Below the pieces are notes generated by a model. The model made no database searches and was not told the DNA's origin. It was given only the letters and a program-made list of their open reading frames with translations. Below are positions 28,821-41,800 of a DNA stretch of 64,000 bases, in pieces. The translations under genes were made by a program, and so were the position numbers. This stretch comes from Corbicula japonica (taxonomy: Eukaryota; Mollusca; Bivalvia; Venerida; Cyrenidae), in NCBI GenBank assembly GCA_038501625.1, contig JAZAYU010000115.1, positions 524,501 through 588,500 on the forward strand, in the 5' to 3' direction. Numbering within the stretch: the stretch's first letter is position 1; each line of letters opens with the position of its first letter.

Positions 28821-29108
28821 TGACTGTTTCACTGTGCATGTCCCTACTTCAGTAGACAATCGTATATTCATATATTAATTGACTCTCAGTTAGTCTCAAT
28901 AATTCGACTGCAAGAACAGACCCATTATCATACGGACATTTTCGTTGCCTGTTCTTCGAAGAGCGACAATCATATATATAGAAAAGCTCTTCTATTGCGC
29001 ACAATTAGTTGGGCTAACTCTCAGTCAAATTGACTCTCAACGCAGTCGTTATCAATAGCAATGAAGTTTATATACTGAAGTAGGAATGTGTGCAGTGAAA
29101 CAGTCAGT
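28821..29108. mobile_element. 288-bp MITE with perfect 9-bp target repeat
   Basis: Inverted ends TGACTGTTTCACTG...CTACTTCAG pair over about 35 bases. The flanks CTCTCAAAT at 28812-28820 and 29109-29117 are identical. A 9-bp duplication points to the Mutator superfamily. It lies about 60 bases upstream of the probable ABC first exon. Confidence 0.8.
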
Positions 29109-29664
29109 CTCTCAAATCCAATATTTTCTTGAAAAATTTGTTGCAAACATGAACAAATAACAGACTGAGCGAGTTGTTACCCTTTCTTACATGAAGGCCT
29201 GCCATGCAACTTCTCTGACGGAGTTGTGTCAACTTCTCTGACGGAGTTGTGTCTTTGGCAAAAAACTAGCCTGTCAGTTAATCAATATCTGAACTAGCAG
29301 CCATACCTGGATAGCAATTGTTAGCGACTATGAAATGCTAGTACTGTTTAGTATTTTTTTTATTTTATCTTCTAGCTCCATCTATAAAGTTCAATATGTG
29401 GAATGACATCACAATGAGCAGATTACATAATGAAGCACAAATCAAATGAGATGTCTAGGAATTTGAATTAGCAGATTTTTACATAGTTACCACATCAAAA
29501 TCTTAAGATACTAAATATTCCTAGTGGTAAACTTTCTGGTAAGTAATCATTCCATAAAAGAGCAACCTCCAGTTGCATATTGCTCCGACACTGTGCCTCT
29601 GTACACAGTGGAGGTAAAGGGGGCAAAGGGGCTAGGTAGACTTGTGTACAAGTTTTACTAATCA

Positions 29665-29824
29665 GGGCCCAAAGATCATAAAACTAATCATAAAACTAAT
29701 ATTGTCGACCAGTCTCAAATCTCAAGCATCTGATTGGCTGAAATGGCGACAAGTCTCCATTTCAGCCAATCAGATGCTTGAGATTTGAGACTTGTCTCCA
29801 GATTTAGATTTTTGATCCCGAGGC
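29665..29824. mobile_element. Foldback MITE, second family, full copy
   Basis: GGGCCCAAAGATCATAAAAC to TTTTTGATCCCGAGGC, with a duplicated TCATAAAACTAA. The 342-bp element copy 2 starts at its right edge. Confidence 0.75.
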
Positions 29825-30166
29825 CAGGGCTTTTCATCAGTAAATTGTGAAGAGGCCCTGGCCTTTCCAGTTGGGAAATTTATGTGCGATAATTGTTTAT
29901 TTTGGGAAAACAAAATTAATTGAAAGATGGGTTCTAGTTCATAAAATTGATAGTAATAGGTATTTTTAACTTAAATCTAAATTTTAATCACTTTATTGTT
30001 CATACTTCAATTTTCAAGCACCCATCATGGGAATTTAAACCATTTTTGGACATCTTACCTAGCATTTTGGGAAGAATTTCAGCCGCAGTTTGGGAAAAAA
30101 TACTATATTTTTGGATTGGGAAGAGGCCTTTTATAGGCCTCTGTTATATAAGGATGAAAAGCCCTG
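29825..30166. mobile_element. 342-bp element with CAGGGCTTTTCAT ends, copy 2
   Basis: Same ends and internal blocks as 27431-27772 in reverse orientation. Flanked by a 5-bp repeat GAGGC (29820-29824, 30167-30171). It is inserted directly at the end of a foldback MITE. Confidence 0.8.
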
Positions 30167-31715
30167 GAGGCCCAGTCAGTTCTAGACACTTTGTTATGTG
30201 CCTGCAAGATAAATCACAACTTAAACCTTTTACAATATCATTATTTTATTACATAATCAATAGCAATCTCAGATCTTAGTTCATAAAATTTTAGTCACAC
30301 TGTTATTGGCACACAGTAAATATTTGTACATGTTAAAAAGCACTTAATTGTCTAAACAAGTCAATGAAGAATAATTAAAAACCATGCAGTAACAAAATAA
30401 AGTATAACATGATATCTTTAAGCTTTAAAAATGTAAACAATATTCATCAAAGCAACCCATTTAAGCCTACACTTTATTAAAACCCTCAATGTATACTGTA
30501 ACAAAAATACAACAATTTACAACAACCAAGCAAAGTCAAAAAGGTTCATCAACATATGTTGTAAAACAATTTCCAATGAAGTGGAATCACATGAGAAAAC
30601 TATCTCCTATATAAGTGCACTATACACAAAACTGCATATATATAAATTAGGTAGAACAGGCTGTATTCAAAGAAAAATAGTTCAGTTTTGAGAGTGCAGT
30701 TTTCCAAATAAGCATATTATTGAAATTATCACTATCGTATTTAAACATTTAAAACACAAATCTTTTAAATACAACAGCAGCAAAGTTATTGGACACAATA
30801 CAGGGCCAGTTCCAAGTTGAAAATGGGGATGCCAGACAGAAAAGCGTGTCTGCATTTCAATTTTTTTTATATTGGAAATAGTTTTTACATTAACAAGGAA
30901 ATAATCAATAACTTTAACTTTATTTTGAGTTAATAGTGCATTTGCATTAGTAAGTTTATAGCAATACTAGTATTAATAAATGGTGTTATAACTCATATGG
31001 AATTTCCTTATCACAGATCGAGTAATTAAAAGCAAATTGCCTAAACCATTTTCAAAGGCTTTTGAAACTGCTATCATTAAATGTAAAATCAAACTAAAGA
31101 TAGCTATAAAATGTACCTTAGCTTATTAAGCAAACTGAAATGTCAAATGGTAAGATACTGGTAATATTACCCAAATCTGCAACTTGGGACGGGGGTGGGG
31201 GGTGGGGAGGGGTTCATACAAAATACTAAAATCCTACTTATAATATTAACTTCTCTGTAAAATTGAAAAAAAAATTCTCCCTCTAAGCCAATCCCAGGTG
31301 TGCCTGTTGTTTCCTGGCTAAATGAGAGATAAATGAGTACATGTATTTGAGTAAAGTCAATTAGTCCAGTAGTTCTCAAGTTATAAAAAAATATATTGTC
31401 TTGACAAAAAACTGACTTCATCCATCAAAAACTCTGGTAATATTTACCCAACATGATTATGACATCAACTAGATACTATAGCCTACATATAGGGAGGGAG
31501 TGATATTAGTTTGTCACAAGGCCAAATTCATGACCTTGTGAACAGTAATGTTAACTATTTGAAATCACCTTGATGAATTGTTAAAGAGGGAATTTCATGT
31601 ATGATACTATTTTTTCTGTTTTGCATCATATTTGACTGTTAACTTTACAAGATACAGCTTAAACCAGCTGGCCAAATACTTTCAAAAAATAAGTATTTAA
31701 TCTGTTTGTTGTATA
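30167..31715. other. Intergenic DNA between ABC upstream region and zinc-finger 3' end
   Basis: AT-rich, no coding sequence or repeat recognised apart from a G-rich run GGGGGTGGGGGGTGGGGAGG near 31190. The zinc-finger 3' UTR must lie here. No clear canonical poly(A) hexamer was chosen. Confidence 0.5.
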
Positions 31716-32862
31716 TTAATAGAGATTTTGAATTCTATAATCTTGCTGAGTTGTGTCTTCCAGACTGCCATTGTTTGATGCCAACATGTTTCTCGAACCT
31801 GCGCTGACCCTCAGACCTTCAGTGCCTTGACCTAAGGTCAAAGAGGTGACTGGGTTGTCTTGTAGACGATGCAAACTCTCCAAAGCACCATGCTCGTTTT
31901 GCTGCAGTTCTGCGGACAGGTTGGTAAGAGGAGCAAGTGCTTGCTGTCTAGGAGTTATATATGAAGTAAGATTGTTAATGCTCGTCAAGGCACTGCTTGT
32001 CATTAACCCCAAAACTGTTTCATTGAGACCCTGAGGTAAAGTGTTGTTATCCCCTTGATGTAAATTCACAAAATTACCATTACCATTCTGCCCTCCTTGA
32101 TGCCCTATCTGTTGTTTTAAGTTCTGACCAAAGCTTGGTTCAGCAAAACTAACCACTCCTGGGGTACCAGCAACAATATGTTTGGAATCAAGGCTAAAAC
32201 TACTACTACCACATGCATTATCCAGTGACATTATACGACCATTCTTTTCATAGAAAATCATGGGATTCACTGGCGGAATAATCAAGTTCACTTTTTCCTC
32301 AGATGGTATGTCTTGTGAATGTAAGCGGAGATTTTCAGTGGCTACCCGAGTCAGTACACTCATGGTGTCCTTAGAACTCTCAAAAATACAGGCCACTTGA
32401 GAGGTATCGTATGTAGAGACATTTGTTGACACAGTTGGAGCACTTAAACTTCCGGAGACAGGCATGTTATGCTTGAAGGCATCCTCCTTTTCACTATCTT
32501 GTTTCATCTTTTCATCAATAATCATTAACTGTGCATCTTGTTTGAGGATATCATGCTGTTGTAATTGATGAGCAAAGTACTTGCTGGAGCTGTAGAACAT
32601 TTCCCCGCATGCTGAACACTTGCATCCCTTAGCAACAAGGTGCGTGAACTCGTGCTCCTGTAGCGCTCGAGAATCTTTAAGTACTTTTTTACAAGTTTTA
32701 CACTGGAAGCTTATATCTCCATGACTGGCCTGGTGTTTATCTAAATTCTCTTTCCGAGCAAATTTTAGCCCGCAGGTTGTGCAGGAAAATGAGTCTTCTT
32801 CAGTGTGACTTTTTTCATGTCGTCTCATACCCTTGAAATATTTGAACGATTTCCCACAGTAC
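31716..32862 (-). CDS. Zinc-finger gene exon 4 (stop codon)
   Basis: Encodes YCGKSFKYFKGMRRHEKSH, CTTCGLKFARKENLDKHQASH-type, CKTCKKVLKDSRALQEHEF and CSACGEMFYSSSKYFAHQL fingers. About 280 low-complexity residues follow, rich in Ser, Asn, Gln and Leu, ending ...YRIQNLY and TAA. No motif was recognised in that tail; it may be a regulatory or activation region. Confidence 0.93.
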
Positions 32863-35800
32863 CTGAAATGAACGTATGCTCAATCTTTTTTTAACACAAG
32901 AAGGAAACTTGGTGTATTATAGAAATTAGACCAATGAAATAAAGGTGCTTACAGTTTACTAAATTTGGACTCCAACACTTTTGATATAACAAGAAAATAA
33001 TAACTAAAAATAAATGAAATGTTTACATACAAATGAATTGAATTTGTATATCCTTTCCACGACCATAATGTATTTAAACGTGACAAAATTTTGACTTCCC
33101 AAAACCCGACCCTGTTTTACGGGAGGACGCCCGAAACGTATTTAAACGTATAAAAAAAATCGCTTTTCAAAACCCGACCCTGTTTTTTCGTCGGAAACCC
33201 ATCGATTTATTTTTCATTTTTAAAAAAGTCCTTACTTTGGTGGCTATTTAGAAGAAAACGCAATTATCGATCAATATTTTAACACTATTAGTCCTTTGAA
33301 CGAATCGCATATTTTCTCTCAAATATTATTTAGTTTGAAATTAAATACATGTGACTTAGATAATCTGATAAGAAAATTAGTAATTTTAAAAAGTTCAATT
33401 TTAAGAAAAAAAATCTAATTACATGTGTTGCTGTTTCTTCATCTTTCATTGTCAAAACAAAAGTGGCTCCAAAACAGTTATTCATTATTTTAAACAATAC
33501 CTATATCTACCAAGTGATAACTCAAAAATGACATTTTTTGCAATGGCATAAAAATTAGTGACTGTTACTTAGATTAATTAATTTACGGAATTTTACGTTA
33601 CAGTCTTCCTGCGATAAACCAAATTTTTCACCCATTACGTAAAAGAGCGTTGAAATTCGGGATTTTAACGCACTATTCTTGATATGCAGTTTCCACCTTT
33701 TTTTACAGAAGAAAGACCGTAACGTTAGATAACATGTTTTACAGTTATTTCCGGGGTTTCTTACCATGTTTAAAATTCCGAATTTCATTAAAAGGTAGAA
33801 TACCGGTAACAGACAAAAGCGTATATGCTTTATTCAAACATACACTTATCAACGGGCATTAAAAAACTTTTACACAGATTTACGTTATGGGTTTTAAAAT
33901 CGTGAAAAAAGCACGCGTTTAAATACGTTTCGGGCATCCTCCAGTAAAACAGGGTGGGGTTTTGGGAAGTCAAAATTATGTCACGTTTAAATACATTTCG
34001 GACGTCCGTCCGGAAAACAGAGTCGGGCGCGGAAAGGATATAGCATCAAATTTCAAAACTGTGTCCATGGAAAGATAGCAATTCATGAAGGTTATTCTTT
34101 TTAAGTTAATCCTTTAACCCTTTACTCTATATACATGTATTCGCATTATATTGCATGTGTGACCAGTGTAGATCCAGATCAGCCAGCACATCTGTGCTGT
34201 CTGATCATGATCTACACTGTTCACGGATTTGGTACGAAATAACCTAATAAATAAAAAGTTTGGATCCTAATCAGATGGAACAAATGTGCCGGCTGATCTG
34301 GATCTACACTGTTTGCCAATGCCATCTTTTTCTTTGCCTTTCTTTATGCTTCCGCCCCTAAAAACTGAGAATTTTCATCTGCTCAGGAATGGGACTGTAG
34401 ATTAGTGGTTTAATTATCAGGTGTGGTCTAAATATACATGTAGAACTCATGTGACAGGTGTATAAATTACCTGCATGTAAACTGGCGTTCCGTGGAGTGA
34501 CTAAGCACATGGTCATCGAGCTGGGAGCGCTTGGAGTATTTGCCACCACAGATGTTACATATGTAAGGCTTGACCTGCAGGTGGACACAGCGGGTGTGAG
34601 TGGCCAGGTTGGCACTGTGGTTAAACTCAGCACCACATATAGAACACAGATAAGGCTTCTTTCCTGTAACAAACATATCAGCCATTATTAACCCTTCACT
34701 CCATATATACACTTTTTTATTGGATGTGTGAACAGTGTCGATCCAGATCAGCCAGCACATCAATGCCATCAGATCAGGATCTACACTGTTCACTTCTTGG
34801 TCAGAAATAACCTAACAAATAAAAATCAGTGTAGATGCTGATCAGATGGCACGGATGTCAAAGATGTGACAGATGGTTTAAAGTACATTTCAAGGGTCAG
34901 TCTACACTGAAGTGTTGACTATCTAATACATAAATTACCCTAAAGATTCCTGAAATTACAGTCCATTATGTTAATTTTAAGAAAACAAGGCAGTCGGAAC
35001 GACAGCAATATCCCCCGCCGCAGATGTGAATGTGGGAAAGGTTATGAATGGTTAAGAGCAAATTAAACAATAGCTCTGGGCAAGGGGCAGGCAGGTGGTA
35101 GCCAATTCAAGTGCAAGGGTATGTCGTGTTCAGATAAGTTTCAGAGTATTGGCCTGCTCAAATACCACAGGCAGCCTTGACCATGAGCCAGCCAGGTTGG
35201 AACATGTGTTCTGCACATCAGGTTCATGAACTGAACATTTCACTTAAGTTTCATGATATTCATTCCAGGGGTTCAGAAGATATGAACTGGACACAAATGC
35301 ATGGTTCAAATCTTCAAACACCACTGGTGACCTTGACATTGAGCCGGCCATGTTGGAACATAGGTTCTGCAAGTCGTCTTTATGGGGAGAACGTTTGACT
35401 AAAGTTTCATGAAATTCCTTCTAATGGTTGAAAAGTTATGGACGGAACACGAAATATGCTCAAACACCACAGGCAGCCTTGACCTTGAGCCAGCCAGGTT
35501 GGAACATGGGTTCAGCACATCATGTTCATGAACTGAACATTTCACTTAAGTTTCATGATATTCATTCCAGGAGTTCAGAGACCTCCAATTAACTTGCAAG
35601 TTTGTGTACATACACTGTATACAGCTGAGACCTCTCTTAAATTTAGTCTTAATATTTTGAGAATGTGCTACAAATTTGTTCTTGTTGTTATTGTTTTACT
35701 TACAAACAGTGAATACAATATTCAGAAAAGCCTGATTTTCAAAGTGCTATAAAGAAAGAAAGTTTATTTGGTCAGTATCCATAGAAAATGACAAAATTTA

Positions 35801-38800
35801 CCCTATAAAATCTTCCAATGCAAAGTTCTTAATATTGCATAACACAGATCTAAGCAGCAAAGTTCATTAGGTCATTGACCAGCAACTGGATAATAAACTC
35901 TGATAATGCATCTTAATAAATCTTATGATTGAATCTAAATATAGCTGGAGACAGGTAGAAATATTTGAATTTTGACACTTGAAATTTTCACTCTGCTACT
36001 AAAATTTTTGTTTCAAATTTTATCACTGAACAAGTGAATGAATTGTTCGGGAAAGATTGAATTTTAAGATGGTATAAAGTTTGTGTCCAAATCTGGTTGA
36101 TAACTGTAGAAAATCAAAGGTTAAAAACAGAATTTAAAAGAATTGTTTTTTAAAATCCCCAGGGCGGGGCTCAACACCACAGGTGGCCTTGACCTTGAGC
36201 CAGCCAGGTTGGAACATGGGTTCTGCACTCCAGGTTCATAAACTGAGCATTTGACTAAAGTTTCATAAAATTCCTTCAAGGGATTCAAAAGATATGAACC
36301 GGACATGAAGTACATTGGTTCAAATCTTCAAACACCACTGGTGACCTTGACCTTGAGCCGGCCATGTTGGAACGTGGGTTCTGCACATTTATAGGCTGAG
36401 CATTTGACTAAAGTTTCATGAAATTCCTCCTAGGGGTTCAGAAGATATGAACCGGACACGAAATACATGGTTCAAATCTTCAAACACCACTGGTGACCTT
36501 GACCTTGAGCCGGCCAGGTTGGAACATGGGTTCTGCACGTCGTCTTGATGGGGAGAAAATCTGACTAAAGTATCATGAAATTCCCTCTAGGGGTTGAAAA
36601 GTTATGGACCGGACACGAAATGTGCACGCACGGAAGGACGGACGGACAATGGACGGACGGACGAAGACCATTCCTATATCCCCCATAGCGGCGGGGGATA
36701 AAAAGAGTTAAAAGGTTTTCTTACAAGTAAATCTGTTAAATTGAGATCCCTGCCATTCAATTCAACTTATGACATACTTAGTTTATCAGACTCTTACTTT
36801 TAATTATTTTAGTCTGTTAACATCTATGCAATCTGATCTGGATCTACATACATGCACTGTTTGCTTTTAGATTTACATGTTTTATGTTATGTCTAATCAA
36901 GAAATTAGTGTACATTCAGGTCAGACCCAACAGAAGAGCAGGGTGATCTGGATCTACACTGGTTGCCCATGCCATTAAAACTTACTCATGGTGTAAATAT
37001 AAACAAATGTTTGATGTTAAAGATGCAGCTGAAGCACTCACTTACAACACCAACAATAACCCATTGTGGTGAAAATGAATAATGATAATCAGATAATTAT
37101 GACTCAGATTGGGACTCAAACATATAAGCTAATAATAGCTAATAATATGGAAATGTTCCCAAAATATTGGACCTTGTTCAGATAATACATGTGCTGAAAC
37201 TTGTTTCAGGCTGTCAACCAGGTCATCTCCAAAATATAGAAAAAATATAGGAATATTTTTTCAACAAATATAGGAGTTTTTGGTTGATTTTGAGGCAAAA
37301 TATAGGAGTTTGGAACTGATAATAGTTATATTTACTTGCACTTATACAAATGATTTTCACATGTGCATTTACTGTTTCTACAATTATCAATGTCCAAAAT
37401 GTCCACTGTAAAAATGATGGAAACCATTAACTTTACCATCAGCACCATCAAGCACATCACCAGCATCTGAATGACCATTCAAACAAGGGGGAAATGCAGA
37501 AAATGCATTAACAAAGCTTGATTTTTTAGTTTTAGTTTGTCTTCTATGATATATAGTACTGTACACAGCATCGACCCATCCAGTCATAGTCATATTGCTT
37601 TGTGTGTAAAAATCTGGGTTACAATGCCCAAAAGGGTTCAGTCAAAAGTGACCCCAAGGCCTTACTTTGGTCAAACTGTATTGAGAACCTGTAGGCAATA
37701 CATCATACAAAATTATATGCCCTTTACTAATCTAGAAGTTCCGGAATATGATTCCATTTATTTATTTAATCTGCATGGAACAGTACTGCAGTCAAATAAG
37801 TCTGAAAACCTAAATACAAAGAATATTGCTACAAGTTTCAAGAGAAATGATAAAAACTTATCAAGTTATAACCATAACTGAACTTTAGTTCAAACTGCCA
37901 TTAAATTTCTATACAAAAGCAATAAATTTCAAAAGCCAAATCCTTCTTGGGAATAGATGGACATTATTCATTTCAGGTTCATTTAAGTTTAACAGTAATT
38001 TAACTTTTATCCATTGAGTGGTTCCATAAAAAACAATAATTTTAGAAAACTATGCAAATATTTTGCAGATTATCCTAATAAAACAATTCTAAAGTTATCT
38101 CAATTTATTTAACAAACAGTTGTTGCAAATTATCAAATAATATTGTTTTTATTACCTCCCTTTATTTGACTTTGCCTTTTGAAAATTATTGTTTTTTGTA
38201 AAGACACCTTCTTTTGCGTACACTCTTTCTTTTGCATACACTCTTTTCCAACAGAGTTTGATAACACTCTTCAAACTGGAAAACTGACCACAAAAGTCAG
38301 CTGAAGAATTTTTGTTCACAGTCAAGCAAGTTTTTCCCAGGTGTCCATCTTGACGTTTTAGACAACCACATACACCATACCAAATATAAGCTCTCTAGTC
38401 CTTGCAGTTGGTGAATAAACTTTAATGATCTTTAATATTTTTTGCATTTGGTTGCAACTGCAACAAGAATTCTGCATGGAAGTGAAAATTTGTTTTTGTT
38501 AGGTAAGCCTTAATACACAGAAACCTGCTACAAAGTTGTTAGAGAATCAGATTAAAACTTAAGTAAATGCCACCCGCCAAGTTTTCACCAATCTAAAAGT
38601 TGAGTTTTGTTCTTGAAAAAAAAAAGAAAAAAGCAAAAGCAGTATCAAAGCAATATTTACTCTCTTCATTAATCGGCAAAAACAAATACTAAAAAATATA
38701 GGAATACACATAAAAATATAGGAGAAATATAGGAATATAGGAGGCTTTTCAGAATATAGGATTCTGATCCAAAATATAGGAGAAATATAGGAATATAGGA

Positions 38801-41800
38801 ATCGGTTGACAGCCTGTTGTTTTGCAACATAAAATAAATATGTTAGAACACTAACCAGTATGTATATGCATATGCATGCGTAGTTTATACTTCATGTGAA
38901 AGCCCACTCCACATATTTCACATGTGTGACGCTTGCACTCTCCGTGTATCAGCATGTGCCGGCTCAACTTGTTCTGACTGATCAAACCCTTCCCACACAA
39001 GTAGCAGGTAAATGGACGCTCTCCTGTAAGTAAGTTTAACTTTACTTCACAGATACACTTTTGATCCCATCTGAGGATCTAGATCAGCTGGCACAACTAT
39101 GGCATCTTTATGGATATATACTGTTTGCTTCTTGTTCAGAAATAATCTACTGAATCCATTGCCAAACAGTGTAGATCCTGATCATACAGAACAGATGCGG
39201 TTACTAGATTAACCGAAATCGGCGGAAAAACCGAAATCGGACTGAAATCGGCTCAAAAAACCGAAATCGGCCCGTTTTTCTTATAAATGTAAAAAATATA
39301 GTGAAATAAATATTGTTTGGTGTTTACAAGTAAAGATATTAATATTGAGAAGGAAATTGGTTAACCTAATGCAAGTAAAAGTTTGTGTAATAAAGCCAAC
39401 ATTGAAATCATGTATGCGCGCGATCGGCGAATCGAAGTACTCCAAAGAGGTGCAATATTTCTTTAATATATCATTAAAGTTGTACCAAAATTTCATGAAA
39501 CTGTCAAATCAACAAGAAGCAAATATGAATCGAAATCGGACGACTGAACGTCTTGGACGAAGCCCTATGATACGGTACAAACCTCTGAATATCGGGCTGA
39601 ATTCACTGTTACCGGAATCGGCCTATTTCGTAACAGGTTAACATCATTTTCCAAATAAACTTGGTGAATGTGTGTTACTGAGACATTAGGTCAAATTTAT
39701 TATGTTTATGCAAATACACGTTCGTAAATAAGCTACAGAGCGCTTGTGTCATATGCACGTGAACGGCAAAACTCAAATCGGCGGTTTTATTTCATTTGCG
39801 CATTATTTCTAATATCTAATCGACAGATAAGTTATACATAGAATTTATCAATGTGCCACGGAATGTTACAGTTTGTGTCACAATTACTTACAGTGTATAT
39901 GATAGTTTGTAAATTAAAAAACTCGTACGGTTATTGTCAAAACGCAGTATATACCCGCACTGCGTATAAGCCTTCTCAAATGTCCAGCGTTTTCCGCTTA
40001 CTGCTGTTGTTAATTAATCAATATTGCACAATGAGAAGAGATTGTTTGAAATTTAGTTAAATAAAAATGTTTGAAATTTAGTTCAATAAAAATTGTTTAA
40101 TTTAATGAACCGGCTAAATTAAAGTTCAACTAGCGACCTATGTATTATAAATAAAGAGTCGTTAAATTATTTATTTCACAGTAACATGTTAAAATACATG
40201 AAAGGCACAATTAAAGTTAATTAAGTGCTGTTTTACCTACTCTTGCTATCTTTAAACAGCACCGCCAATTGACATGACCAGCTCACAATTAACACTGTTT
40301 GAAGTGCCGACAACAGTTTGTCACAGTTAAAGAAATTACGACTGACTGTGCGAATATGAGTATTGACAGAAATTTTAATTGTTTTAGAAACTGTTTATAA
40401 TAACCGTAGTCCTTCAATCTCAGCACTGACTGTTACAACCTGATGATCAAATATTATACATGTTTTGTTTAAAACTGCGCCAATATTTCAAGTTCTGTTC
40501 TGTTGTACGGAAAATAAGATACACACATATATATGGATTGTGTGGAACTTCCACAATCAAAGATGGATTTGTGCAGTTTATGTGACCGTGAGTTCATCTT
40601 TCGTGATTCAGTTCAGTGTTATTATTGTAAAAGGTGGTGTCATTTCAAATGTGTTGGAATACCTGTTGAAAAACAGAAATATTGGTCTGTGTCAAATCTG
40701 AGATTTGCGTGTAAAAATTGTGCGTTCACTGGGAATGAGTTTGATGCCAGCGCTGCCTTAGTAAGGTAAGTTGTATCTATTCGTTTATTTACTTCACGCA
40801 TATTTAAATACATTACAATTGAAACTAAACTTAATTAACACCCTTGTGCACATGATGTGCACATGGCGGAAACACTATTGCCTTGAGGCAGTATCAATTG
40901 TCTTGTCAAACTGTTAATCACAAGATTGTTGGACAATGATTTCCATGATTGGATTACGCAATTTTGACACTTTGTATAACCAAAGAAAATGATCAATAAA
41001 AGGTGTATCCATTCATCCTCAAAAACAGCATCTTGAAGTAGGAATAACCATATTGACTAAAATTATTTAACTAATTATAGAAAAAAATACAGATGATGCC
41101 AAAAATATATCTGAAAAAGATGTTTTAATGTTATCAGCAACAGATATTCTAAATGGAACGCTAAGTTTTGATACGATAAAACAACGAATTATTAATAATT
41201 ATCTTCATTCGTGGTATTCAGAAATAAAAAATTCCAGCCGCTTAAAAACACAGTATATCAGGCCTGCCAAAACTTCTTCATTAAATATCCGGAGATTTTG
41301 TCTGAATATGTCATGATGAAGATGATGATGTTGTTGTTGTTGTTGTATTGTCTTGTTGTTGGTGTTAACTATGACTGAACACAAATGATGAGGATGAGGT
41401 TAGATGATGATGATTGATGATGATAAATGATGATGATATTTTTCTCATATTCTTATGAATGAATTTTGCCGATTTTCATAGAAATGGTTAACAAATGTTT
41501 CAAGTTGACTTTGTTCTATTTTTATCATTCATTTTTTAACTTTCTGTTAAGCCTATTAAGGCCTGTTTTGACAATATTAGAAAGAACATGCGATGAAAAG
41601 AGATAGATGCAGGTGTAACGTCAAGGCCCTGGTTTAGTTTCTGACACGCGGTTATTTTATAGTTGTGCCCGAGGATAACCACTTCCTCGTTATCTCGTAA
41701 TAAACAGGAAATGTGCGACTGCAGCAGAATAACTATTACTTTAATTGCACCGCTTTTAAATAAGGTTGAATTAATCTATATTTTTGCAAATTTATAGACA

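Noticed and set aside
37537..37881. 114-codon plus-strand open frame inside the 1.6-kb element
   Set aside because: AT-rich, no recognisable domain, and located in a non-autonomous transposon. No support for coding.
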